The notes under the pieces are model-generated. The model worked only from the letters and a program-made list of their open reading frames with translations, was not told the DNA's origin and ran no database searches. A program made the position numbers and the translations under genes. DNA of 64,000 nucleotides from Enterocytospora artemiae. Its lineage: Eukaryota; Microsporidia. Positions 10,162 through 19,015 of this stretch are shown here, one piece after another. Position 1 is the first letter of the stretch. Every line of letters begins with the position of its first letter. The stretch spans positions 248,001 through 312,000 of the forward strand of contig JASNGC010000003.1 in the NCBI GenBank assembly GCA_038659295.1, read 5' to 3'.

Positions 10162-10710
10162 CTAGTTTGTTTTTCTACATCCTGGGCAAATCCAGTTTCC
10201 TCGTGGTGTTGAGTTTAAACCAATGCATCTAAAATGGTACCATCCAATTTCGCACTCTACATTATCGCAACAGATCATTGATCCACTAGCAACATCATCA
10301 CATATACAATATCGCATAGAATAGTGGGCATCCTGGGACTGTGTTTTATTATCCGATGTATTGAGCTTTATAACCATTTTGTAACCTGTTGAACTTTCTT
10401 TCAGCTGAATTGTATTTCCAGACATCTCGTTAAGTCTGTCGAAATATTCTATGTGCTTCTCTATGGCTCTTTTGAATGCCTCCAGCACTTCCTTTTTTTT
10501 TTCTTGACACTCATTCAGTCTTTTCTCGATTATCTTAACTTTATTTTCATCAAACTTCGGCAGATTTCTAAGTGTCTTTTCAAGCTTCCTGTAATATTTC
10601 TTTTGTAATTTCTCGATACGATTTGTCTGCCGCTTAAAATAAAACGATTCCATAGGAAACTGCTGGATTGTCAGAATAATATTGTCGTATATATCCGAGG
10701 GATTAAACAT
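10162..10710 (-). CDS. ING-family PHD-finger chromatin protein
   Basis: The 182-residue protein has a helical N-terminal ING region (about 1-110) and a C-terminal PHD finger (about 133-178). The finger reads CICDDVASGSMICCDNVEC then GWYHFRCIGL and WICPGC, with C4HC3 spacing. ING proteins (yeast Yng1, Yng2, Pho23) read H3K4 methylation and belong to histone acetyltransferase or deacetylase complexes; which complex cannot be told here. The start follows CCCC by six bases. The protein is somewhat shorter than fungal relatives, without the long linker. Confidence 0.87.
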   Translation of the reverse strand: MFNPSDIYDNIILTIQQFPMESFYFKRQTNRIEKLQKKYYRKLEKTLRNLPKFDENKVKIIEKRLNECQEKKKEVLEAFKRAIEKHIEYFDRLNEMSGNTIQLKESSTGYKMVIKLNTSDNKTQSQDAHYSMRYCICDDVASGSMICCDNVECEIGWYHFRCIGLNSTPRGNWICPGCRKTN

Positions 10711-10860
10711 GTGAGTGGGGACAGGAAAACCAAAAAATTTAAAGTGTAGAATAATTAAAGATAGTGTGTGTATTCTTAAGCCATTAATTTGTTGTCACTT
10801 TCTTCTTCACAAATGTCGACAATTTTATTCAAAAAATGGATAATTGTCTTGCCAATTTTG

Positions 10861-10863
10861 CCC
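10861..10863 (+). promoter_or_regulatory. CCC start-proximal motif of RPT6
   Basis: A CCC run lies six bases before the ATG, preceded by CAATTTTG. It matches the microsporidian CCC/GGG signal associated with transcription and translation starts. Confidence 0.6.
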
Positions 10864-10869
10864 TAGATT

Positions 10870-12045
10870 ATGTCAGAGTTCTTTGCAAAATACTTCCAAA
10901 ATAACAAAGATATTTTGAAATCGCAAATTCCGGACATTAGAAACAGAATAAGAAAGCTTGAGGATGAACGAGAATCGTTAGTTTCTCAGGTGGCTATTTT
11001 GAGGGAGGAAATCTCTGTTGTGTCGGATTCAAGCTCGAATGTTGGTGTTGTTAGCAGTAAGATGGGAAACAGACAATGCTTGGTGAAGTGCAATCCTGAT
11101 GGCAAATACATTGTGAATGTAGAGCCTGAGGTGGATTACAATGCACTCAAGCCAGGAACCCGTGTGGCCTTACGCTCGGACAACAGTGATATCCATAGAA
11201 TTTTGCCCACAAAGGTTGATCCGATTGTGTCACTAATGATGGTGGAGAAGGTTCCTGAATCAACATATTCTATGATTGGTGGGTTGAAGGAGCAGATAAA
11301 AGAGATAAGAGAGGTCATAGAGCTGCCTATCAAGCATCCTGAGCTGTTTGAAAACTTGGGGATTGCCCAGCCGAAGGGGGTTTTGCTTTATGGACCTCCA
11401 GGAACAGGAAAAACCCTACTGGCTAGAGCTGTAGCCCATCACACAAAATGCAAGTTCATTCGTGTTTCTGGCTCTGAACTTGTACAGAAGTATATTGGTG
11501 AGGGCTCCAGACTCGTTAGAGAGCTATTTGTAATGGCGAGGGAGCATGCCCCATCCATAATTTTCATGGATGAAATAGATTCGATTGGCTCTACCAGATC
11601 AGAGAGTGGGAAGGGCGGAGACTCAGAAGTTCAAAGAACAATGCTGGAGCTATTGAATCAACTGGATGGGTTTGAGTCCCACAAAAACATCAAGGTTATT
11701 ATGGCAACAAACAGAATAGACATTCTTGATCCGGCGCTGTTGAGGACAGGAAGAATTGATAGAAAGATAGAATTCCCAAATCCCAAGGGTGATGCAAGGT
11801 TGGAGATTTTAAAAATACATTCTAGAAAGATGAATCTGACCAAGGGCATCGACTTGAAGGTAATAGGGGAAATGCTTGTGGGCAGCTCTGGGGCAGAGGT
11901 CAGGGCTGTTTGTACAGAAGCTGGAATGTTTGCCCTGAGAGAAAATAGAGTACATGTTACCAAAGAAGATTTTGAAATGGCGGTGTCAAAGGTTATGAAA
12001 AGGAGTGGTGATGCAGATGAATCAATGAGAAAATTACTTAAATAA
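10870..12045 (+). CDS. RPT6: 26S proteasome ATPase subunit Rpt6
   Basis: This is one of the six AAA+ ATPases of the proteasome base, which unfolds substrates. The 391 residues hold an N-terminal coiled coil, an OB segment, and an AAA domain with Walker A GPPGTGKT at 175-182, Walker B IIFMDEID and the downstream arginine-finger region. The segment [20 protein letters not shown] and the linker before it match the Rpt6/Sug1/PSMC5 subfamily rather than its paralogues. The start follows GCCCTAGATT. Length is close to the family norm of about 400. Confidence 0.95.
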   Translation: MSEFFAKYFQNNKDILKSQIPDIRNRIRKLEDERESLVSQVAILREEISVVSDSSSNVGVVSSKMGNRQCLVKCNPDGKYIVNVEPEVDYNALKPGTRVALRSDNSDIHRILPTKVDPIVSLMMVEKVPESTYSMIGGLKEQIKEIREVIELPIKHPELFENLGIAQPKGVLLYGPPGTGKTLLARAVAHHTKCKFIRVSGSELVQKYIGEGSRLVRELFVMAREHAPSIIFMDEIDSIGSTRSESGKGGDSEVQRTMLELLNQLDGFESHKNIKVIMATNRIDILDPALLRTGRIDRKIEFPNPKGDARLEILKIHSRKMNLTKGIDLKVIGEMLVGSSGAEVRAVCTEAGMFALRENRVHVTKEDFEMAVSKVMKRSGDADESMRKLLK

Positions 12046-12108
12046 ATGGGAATTAAACATTTTGAATGCGAGGTGTAATCTTTTAGGGCCAACATTAATT
12101 CATTGCTT

Positions 12109-12906
12109 TTACAGTGAATTGTACAGTTCTTTGATAATGTTCCAAGGAAATGAGTATTCTACAGACTTTATTTCTTCAATCACTTCATATTCAAAACTAT
12201 CGTATTTGATTTCCTCGTCCCTCTTTACAATATATACCTTCTCAACCTCGTTTTTCAAGAAGGTACTTGTCATGACAAGTTGATCATTCCGGCACACACA
12301 ATATTTCTTGCTATCTATCACCACAACCTCCCCACTAAGAAAGCAAATGTCTATTTTCTCCATAATCGAAAGATATTTGAGAGCTCCCATCTGATACGTA
12401 AAGCCCTCTGCCACGTTGGTGGAATATAGGTTCTGTGTAAAATTAGAATATATGTTCATGTTGATGGCTGATGGCTCAATTATAAAGTAGAAGATACGCC
12501 ATTCCGTACTGTCAAAATCTAAGAATCTAGGGTTATCAAGGTATTTTATCATATATCCACAAGAAAGCATAATATTGCATGGTTTACCACTAAAACACTC
12601 CAAAATTTTATAAATCCTCGCTTTTATATGTCTATTTACCGGTGATTTATGCAGTGATAGATTGGTTTGGGGTTTGGATGGTGATGATTGCGATTTAGTT
12701 GAGACTGTCTTTTTAGACTTAGCCAAATCAGCATCTCTGTCCCTTCTTTGATTTAATCGATGCTCCAAATCTTCGAATACTCTGTCATTTTCTGGTGTGT
12801 CCTTATTAACTAAAATACTGATATTAGGCTTTTTTTTAATGTCTGTTTTCATGTCCCCAGACACTTTAGAATGACCACTTTTTTCTTTTACTCCAAATCC
12901 CAACAT
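12109..12906 (-). CDS. Hypothetical protein with charged N-terminus
   Basis: I do not recognise this 265-residue protein. Residues 1-90 are Lys/Ser/Asp-rich and probably disordered. Residues about 95-260 look folded, with mixed strands and helices and several cysteines (KPCNIMLSCGYM, KIDICFLSG, KKYCVCRND) but no clear zinc motif. No signal peptide or membrane segment is seen. The start ATG follows CCCA, which supports expression. It converges with RPT6, leaving only about 60 bases between them. Confidence 0.7.
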   Translation of the reverse strand: MLGFGVKEKSGHSKVSGDMKTDIKKKPNISILVNKDTPENDRVFEDLEHRLNQRRDRDADLAKSKKTVSTKSQSSPSKPQTNLSLHKSPVNRHIKARIYKILECFSGKPCNIMLSCGYMIKYLDNPRFLDFDSTEWRIFYFIIEPSAINMNIYSNFTQNLYSTNVAEGFTYQMGALKYLSIMEKIDICFLSGEVVVIDSKKYCVCRNDQLVMTSTFLKNEVEKVYIVKRDEEIKYDSFEYEVIEEIKSVEYSFPWNIIKELYNSL

Positions 12907-13155
12907 TGGGAATCATTAACCCAAACAATTTCCCATCTTGCTCCTTAACCATCATAAATTGTAGGAGCAGGGATCATCAGAATAAGGAGACAAATTGTTA
13001 GAGTGTAAGAATTGGAATTTAGAGTAAAACAGACAAGCTTTATACTGTATTATACTGTGTTCAGGTCATTACGTGGTATCTCAAAGCAGATAGTTGTCAA
13101 AAAACCATATTCCCTCCAAAATACAAACTAATTCTTCCTGAAGTGAACCATACAC

Positions 13156-13467
13156 ATGATGAAGAAGCCGGCTGACTCACATTTTTTCAGCCAGCCAACG
13201 GAAACTGAGATCGTAATGCGCAAGCCAGTTGTTGTAAGAAGACGAATAAGAACATCACTGGAACAAAGTAGTTTATCTCAGAAATCTTTTGAATATTGTG
13301 AAATAGGAGCCACACCAAGAAGATCTGCGATTCTAATGTCGCCATCGTCAAAGATTGAAATCTGTGGAAGCCCTGCAGCACAGAAATATTTTTCAATAAG
13401 AAAGTTAGATTTCGGAAACAGCTCAAAATCATACTCTTCTGCAAAGAAATTGAACTTTTTTAAATAA
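13156..13467 (+). CDS. Small basic Ser/Pro-rich protein, possible cell-cycle regulator
   Basis: The 103 residues are basic and probably disordered. They contain proline-directed sites (TPRR, MSPSS, GSPAA) and three matches to the cyclin-docking pattern (Arg/Lys-x-Leu then a hydrophobic): RKLDF, KKLNF and, more loosely, RRIRTSL. That mix recalls CDK substrates or inhibitors, but the pattern is short and may be chance. A competing antisense frame of about 78 codons (ending at 13278 on the minus strand) also looks protein-like, and this gene has no adjacent CCC motif, so its reality is uncertain. Confidence 0.45.
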   Translation: MMKKPADSHFFSQPTETEIVMRKPVVVRRRIRTSLEQSSLSQKSFEYCEIGATPRRSAILMSPSSKIEICGSPAAQKYFSIRKLDFGNSSKSYSSAKKLNFFK

Positions 13468-13642
13468 TGCTTTATATAATAAATAGTACGATTAAGGTCT
13501 TGCAGATCATTCATTTTCAAATGTTCATCGGTATTAATCCGACTTGGGGCAGAGATGTTATGTTGGATATGCTAGTAATGGGAAGAACTTGTCCATCCAT
13601 CCGTTTTAATGTTGGAAAAACGCCTCAGCCTTAGAAAATAAT

Positions 13643-15058
13643 TTATTTCTTCTTACTCTTATCGGTGACTTCTATTACTTGGATTTTCATTATTTCCTGA
13701 GGTGCAGAGCGACCACTCTTACCTCCAATATTCATGTCAGGTTTTGTACTATCCTTGAACTTCATCAGTATTCTTGCATTTGATTCGTAAATTTTGTTCA
13801 TTTGTGATATCAAACTCTTAATTTTACTGTTGTTTTCTAGCAAAATTAGTGAATCTTCCTTCTTAAGTATTTCATCCTTGGTTTTTTCAGTCGACCTCAG
13901 GAGAAGCTCAGAAATCGAAGGTGATAGCTTGGTTGTGGAAGGTTTAATATCCATAGCCTGAACAATCTCAGTCTCCACATTATCCTTAGTATTCTTTTTA
14001 TCATTAGAATTCGATTTATGAGGTTCCAGGGCCTTTGCATTTCTATCAACAATATTCTTTGGTTCTTTAGCAACAGGATCACTACTGGATTTCAAATCAG
14101 TTCCATGAAATTCTAGAGCCCTGACATTGTCTTCTAAAATGTTCTTCGTTTGCTGTCCATTTTTGGATTTATTGCTCTGTAGAGGCATTAACTTGTTAAG
14201 TTCTGATTGTTTCTTCCTTGAAGAGTCTTTTTTAGATAGGCTTTCAGTCGGGAAATTTTCCTTGGAGGGCCCGTCTGCCGTAGATTTATCTGTAAATGCC
14301 TGGTTCAAGGATGGATTTTGTGGAGAATCTACAACAGTCGGATTTTCATCTACAATTTTCAGATCCGAAAAATTCTCATCCAGCATCTTCTCCATTTCCA
14401 TGCTTACCACCCTATCACTGTCAATGTCTAAGGACTCATGTATGGCTTTTTTATTCCCTGGTTCAATTTGTGACAGTTTCCCACTACCCTTACTCACATT
14501 TGGTTTTGATCTATCAGATATTCTGGATCCCTCATGGATCCTTTTATGTTTTAACATATTGTTTGATTTTCTCGAATTTCTTAATTTTATTGTGTCTTTG
14601 AAGAATTTCTTATTCTTTTCTAGTCCATTATCTCCTCCAAATCCTTTTATCTTTGGAGCTTCTCCAAGAGATTCCTGAAATATGCCACTTTTCTTCAGTC
14701 CCATATTCGTCTCATCTGTTTCTGACTCATTGCTGGAGTCTTTTCGACCGCTTTCAATTAAATGTCTTAGAAGATGTTCACTCGGCTGTGGAAATCCTTC
14801 AACTTCTTCATTAACTTCCTCCTTCAAACCACCAGTACTTTTGATTAAATTTTTTCTCTTTCGGTCTTTCAATGTTTTTGTTTTGTAGTCCTCGCCATCT
14901 TTGATTAAATCTCCAACTACAAGTGGAGAATCTAGGCTTGACCTTAGTTCTTTTCTATTGGATATATTTGATTCCTCCAAAGCCTGTGAGGACGACAATG
15001 TGTCCGAATGTGCACTACAAATGATTGAATAACAAGGAAACAGAGCTGTTAGGAACAT
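13643..15058 (-). CDS. Secreted Lys/Ser/Asp-rich protein of unknown function
   Basis: I do not recognise this 471-residue protein. The N-terminus MFLTALFPCYSIICSAHS is a plausible signal peptide, and the rest is almost entirely hydrophilic and probably disordered. Two related segments, near residues 308-325 and 330-350, share an EDNVRALEFH/DRNAKALEPH-like unit, suggesting a degenerate internal duplication. The last third is more helical. There is no CCC/GGG run at its ATG, a feature shared with the secreted protein at 2194. Secretion is inferred only from the N-terminus. Confidence 0.7.
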   Translation of the reverse strand: MFLTALFPCYSIICSAHSDTLSSSQALEESNISNRKELRSSLDSPLVVGDLIKDGEDYKTKTLKDRKRKNLIKSTGGLKEEVNEEVEGFPQPSEHLLRHLIESGRKDSSNESETDETNMGLKKSGIFQESLGEAPKIKGFGGDNGLEKNKKFFKDTIKLRNSRKSNNMLKHKRIHEGSRISDRSKPNVSKGSGKLSQIEPGNKKAIHESLDIDSDRVVSMEMEKMLDENFSDLKIVDENPTVVDSPQNPSLNQAFTDKSTADGPSKENFPTESLSKKDSSRKKQSELNKLMPLQSNKSKNGQQTKNILEDNVRALEFHGTDLKSSSDPVAKEPKNIVDRNAKALEPHKSNSNDKKNTKDNVETEIVQAMDIKPSTTKLSPSISELLLRSTEKTKDEILKKEDSLILLENNSKIKSLISQMNKIYESNARILMKFKDSTKPDMNIGGKSGRSAPQEIMKIQVIEVTDKSKKK

Positions 15059-15476
15059 ATTGTTTACTTCATGAAGAGTATTTAAGATGAACGAGCAGGT
15101 TTCAAGATTGTTATGTTTTACATTGAAACAAAAATGAGTTGTAAAAAAGAAGATTAAGATTCTAAAATCATTATTTATATAGCTCAGAAAACAACGTTCT
15201 ATTTGCTTGCTCTATTTCAAGAATCTTTTGTATTTCCCAAACAGTTAAAATATCTCAATGTAAATATTGGCCATTGGAGACTCTGCCTATAAGTAATTTA
15301 TTTTCCATAGTACTCATATCATTTGTAATGGGTACGATCAAAGACAAATTGTAAATTTTGGTTCTTCTATACAACACCACATCTTCTGAAGATTTTCAAA
15401 AAGCTTGTTTCACAAATCCTATCCATCAGTTGTAACCCCACATACATTCAATACAAATATAATTCCTAAACACTCT
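15059..15476. other. Intergenic spacer, nothing recognised
   Basis: This is about 420 AT-rich bases between the 5' end of the secreted-protein gene and the 3' end of the valyl-tRNA synthetase gene. I see no open frame, tRNA or snRNA signature. Confidence 0.4.
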
Positions 15477-18400
15477 TTATTCTTTCACTCTGTATTCTAT
15501 TTCTCCTTGTTTTTGATACTCCTCCACATCACTTCTTCTTTCTAAAAACAGTTTGACTTTCTCTTCTTTCTTTAGTAGATTTCTGATAATGTCTATAGAT
15601 AGTCCATTGTCTACAAAGAATATCTCTAAAGTCCCATCCTTCAGCAATGTACACTTGCTTCTAATTGTTTTAACCATGGCCAAAGTATCCTGGAAGTCAT
15701 TTTTTAAAGTATCGGTACACTCAGCATCTAAGGTAGATTTGTCAGTATCCGTTCGACTTTCCAGAATAACCATAGGATAGTTGCGTATAATCTCGCCTTC
15801 AAGCTTGTGATGAATTTCTTCAGTGATAAAAGGCATGAAGGGATTCAGCATCCTTATAATGGAGATGAAAGAATAGTATAATACAGCATTGTCCAAAGAA
15901 ATCGCCGTGTTAGAATCCACAAATGTATTCCTGTCCAATTCATTACTATTATGCAGCTTTATTACTTCTATAAAATTATCACAAAAATCATTCAGAAATA
16001 GTTTGTAGATAGACTGGGTTGCAGACATGAAGTCGTAAGTTTCTATAAACCTATGCTGCTCTTGTATGGTTTGATTTACTCTCTGGATAATCCATTTGTG
16101 ACATTCTGCCAAGTTGGCAATGTTATCAGAAATAAAATTGGACACACTTGTATAACACTCATTACTGCCATAAATGCATTTGTAAGTCCCACCGATAGGC
16201 TGGCATAATACCCTGTTGCATACAAACTTGTAAGCATTATATATCTTATTACACAATCTGCTATTTCCCGATACTCTCAAGATATCCAGATTGATGTCTC
16301 TGGCTCCGTTAGTATAGTTCAGAAGGGTAAATCTAAGTGCATCTGCCCCACACTTAGGAATTCCATTGGGATAGTCAGCATTAATAGACTCCTTGGCCCT
16401 AACCATTTCATTCCTGCTCACATTTATGGAAATGTTGTTCACCAACTGCTCATTACTAACTCCGTCTATTACAAATATCGGATCTATGACATTTCCTAAA
16501 GACTTGCTCATTTTACGACCATGAGCATCTCTGACTATTCCATGAAGCAGAATTGTATCAAATGGTCTAGAATCCAACAGCTCATATGAAAGCATAACCA
16601 TTCTAGCAACCCAGAAGAAAAGTATGTCCGATCCTGTTTCCAGCATAGAGTTTGGGAAATATTTGTTCGACCAATTGGAATAATCACATAGACCCCCATT
16701 GTTAGTACACTCTCCATCTTCCTTCGTTTGATCCCATCCCCATCCTAATGTCGAAAATGGCCACAATCCGCTAGAGAACCATGTGTCCAATACATCCTCA
16801 TCTTGATATATTTCTGTCACACCGTGTTTACTGGCGATGCCCAAGGCCTTTTCATAGGTTTCTGCAACTATCCACTTCTTATCACCATGTGGGCCATCGT
16901 AATAGTAATATGCTGGTATTCTATGCCCCCACCATAGTTGTCTACTTAGACACCAATCTCTTATATTCTCTAGCCATCTATAGTAAACTGCTTTCGACTC
17001 TTCTGGGAACAACTTTATATCCCCACTCCTAACTCCTTCTATAGCCTTCTTGGCCATTCCCTTACAATCACACCACCATTGTTCTTTTATTGTAGGTTCT
17101 ATAATATCATTAGATCTGGAGCAAAATGGCAGGATTTGATCATATGGGGAAATTTTAACAATGGAAGGATGGGAAGATAACAGCAAACGACAATCAAATC
17201 TCTTCAAGCCTACGAAATGTGACAAGTATTTAGATCTGCCACGTTCATCACCTACATTTAATATCCTGCCATCTATTCTATTCTCTAAATCGAAAACCTG
17301 AATCGTGTCTAGCTTGTATTTTTTACCCAATTTATAATCTACCCCATCATGTGCTGGCGTAATCTTAAGAATTCCAGTTCCAAAAGACAAACCTGCCTGG
17401 GAATCGCGAATCACCGGAATGATTTTGAATGTAACTGGATTGATGGCACACAATCTGGTGACGTCTGAAATATCAACACGATCCTCACCAATATTTCCAC
17501 CATCCTTATTGACCTTATACTTATTCTTTTTTTCCATTTTTAACAATCCATTCATGTCCATCTGCAAATTTTCAGTATCCCGAACGCTAGTGGATGGAAT
17601 TTCCATATCCGGAACCATCTTTTCTCGAAATATTCGTTCAATATCATTGAATCGATTATCCTCTGGATTTATACAAATGGCTGAATCTCCAAAAATAGTT
17701 TCTGGGCGAGTTGTCCCAATAATTACGAAAGGCAATTGAGTATAGACTTTTTCGCTAATATTCCTGAGAATAGAGTCATAAACACCACTAGTGTTCCTAT
17801 CATCCAACCTAATCCCACGGACTATTTCATCAATTTCTGTTTGGTATTTCTGCATATCATTTTCTCTAATAAAATAGTACTTCACATAATACATCTGTCC
17901 AAATGTGTATTCAGAGTTATCTACCTTTATTCTGCTGTTTGCCTTGACCTCTTTGAAATCAACTTCCAGATCAGACAATGTTGTCTTAAGGGCTGCTGAG
18001 TAGTTCACAAGCTTATTTTCCCTATAGATAAGATTACGGTTGTAAAGTGTTACAAATGCCAAATTGACAGACTTGGTTACCTTCGGATCAAGCGTAAACA
18101 TCTTCTTAGAATAATCCAAAGAAGTCCCCATCCTATCAAACTGATTTATAATATTGATGGAATATCTATTTGACCACTCAAACGCAGATTTCAAGAATGA
18201 TTCTCTATCTATTACCTTGGAATTAGAAACCAAAGTATTGTTCTCTTCAACAGTTGCACCCTTATTCTCGCTACCGTTTGCATTACTATTACTACTGTTA
18301 TCACCATACACATTTCTTTTATTCATCATATTCTTCATCACTACGGACTGTGTAGCTATTCCCGCATGATCCAATCCAGGTAGATATAGAACATCCTTTC

Positions 18401-18758
18401 CCACAAGTCTGTTATATCTGATAAGTGAATCCTCTATGGCAATCATCATGGCATGTCCAATATGTAGAGAACCAGTAATGTTTGGAGGGGGAATAACCAT
18501 GCTGAAAATCGCTTTTTTATCTGTACAGTTACTCTTGTCGTACACTCCAGATAAAAAAGTATTGTTTTCTTTCCAGTATGCAATCCATTTTTTCTCCACT
18601 TCCGATGGATCGTATCCCCCTAAGCTCTTAGGAACCTTAGGTATGGACTTTTTAGAAGCAATGTTTAGTTGCTTCTTGGCTAACTTGGCCAGTTTTTCTG
18701 CTTTTTTCTCTGCTTTTAGGCGCAACTTCTCTTCTTTTGATGCTATAGAGTTGCTCAT
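15477..18758 (-). CDS. VAS1: Valyl-tRNA synthetase (class I)
   Basis: The enzyme charges tRNA-Val. The 1093 residues hold a Lys/Ala-rich N-terminal extension (1-40), the HIGH motif in PPPNITGSLHIGHA (His99-His102), a large editing domain with TTRPETIFGD, the KMSKS motif at 749-753 in GRKMSKSLGNVIDP, and a C-terminal anticodon-binding domain. All key motifs are intact and length fits eukaryotic ValRS. No mitochondrial targeting peptide is evident, consistent with a cytosolic enzyme. The start follows ACCCTTAGT. Confidence 0.97.
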   Translation of the reverse strand: MSNSIASKEEKLRLKAEKKAEKLAKLAKKQLNIASKKSIPKVPKSLGGYDPSEVEKKWIAYWKENNTFLSGVYDKSNCTDKKAIFSMVIPPPNITGSLHIGHAMMIAIEDSLIRYNRLVGKDVLYLPGLDHAGIATQSVVMKNMMNKRNVYGDNSSNSNANGSENKGATVEENNTLVSNSKVIDRESFLKSAFEWSNRYSINIINQFDRMGTSLDYSKKMFTLDPKVTKSVNLAFVTLYNRNLIYRENKLVNYSAALKTTLSDLEVDFKEVKANSRIKVDNSEYTFGQMYYVKYYFIRENDMQKYQTEIDEIVRGIRLDDRNTSGVYDSILRNISEKVYTQLPFVIIGTTRPETIFGDSAICINPEDNRFNDIERIFREKMVPDMEIPSTSVRDTENLQMDMNGLLKMEKKNKYKVNKDGGNIGEDRVDISDVTRLCAINPVTFKIIPVIRDSQAGLSFGTGILKITPAHDGVDYKLGKKYKLDTIQVFDLENRIDGRILNVGDERGRSKYLSHFVGLKRFDCRLLLSSHPSIVKISPYDQILPFCSRSNDIIEPTIKEQWWCDCKGMAKKAIEGVRSGDIKLFPEESKAVYYRWLENIRDWCLSRQLWWGHRIPAYYYYDGPHGDKKWIVAETYEKALGIASKHGVTEIYQDEDVLDTWFSSGLWPFSTLGWGWDQTKEDGECTNNGGLCDYSNWSNKYFPNSMLETGSDILFFWVARMVMLSYELLDSRPFDTILLHGIVRDAHGRKMSKSLGNVIDPIFVIDGVSNEQLVNNISINVSRNEMVRAKESINADYPNGIPKCGADALRFTLLNYTNGARDINLDILRVSGNSRLCNKIYNAYKFVCNRVLCQPIGGTYKCIYGSNECYTSVSNFISDNIANLAECHKWIIQRVNQTIQEQHRFIETYDFMSATQSIYKLFLNDFCDNFIEVIKLHNSNELDRNTFVDSNTAISLDNAVLYYSFISIIRMLNPFMPFITEEIHHKLEGEIIRNYPMVILESRTDTDKSTLDAECTDTLKNDFQDTLAMVKTIRSKCTLLKDGTLEIFFVDNGLSIDIIRNLLKKEEKVKLFLERRSDVEEYQKQGEIEYRVKE

Positions 18759-19015
18759 ACTAAGGGTTCAGGAAATTTTTGCAAAAATATTAACCAGAAC
18801 TTTCAAATCTCTGCTACAACAGAGAGATATGCTACTGGAAAGAGAGTACCTTATCACAACTTTGGATGCTGTAGTCAAATCCAATCTTCCATCTCGACCT
18901 TAAATGGGTTTCCACCAAATTCTTTGTGTATAAGATACCTTTTCTATCATCTAATGCAATAACAAAGGAGATTTTGAAACTCCTTAAAATAAATCTTTTA
19001 TAACTGATCTTACCC

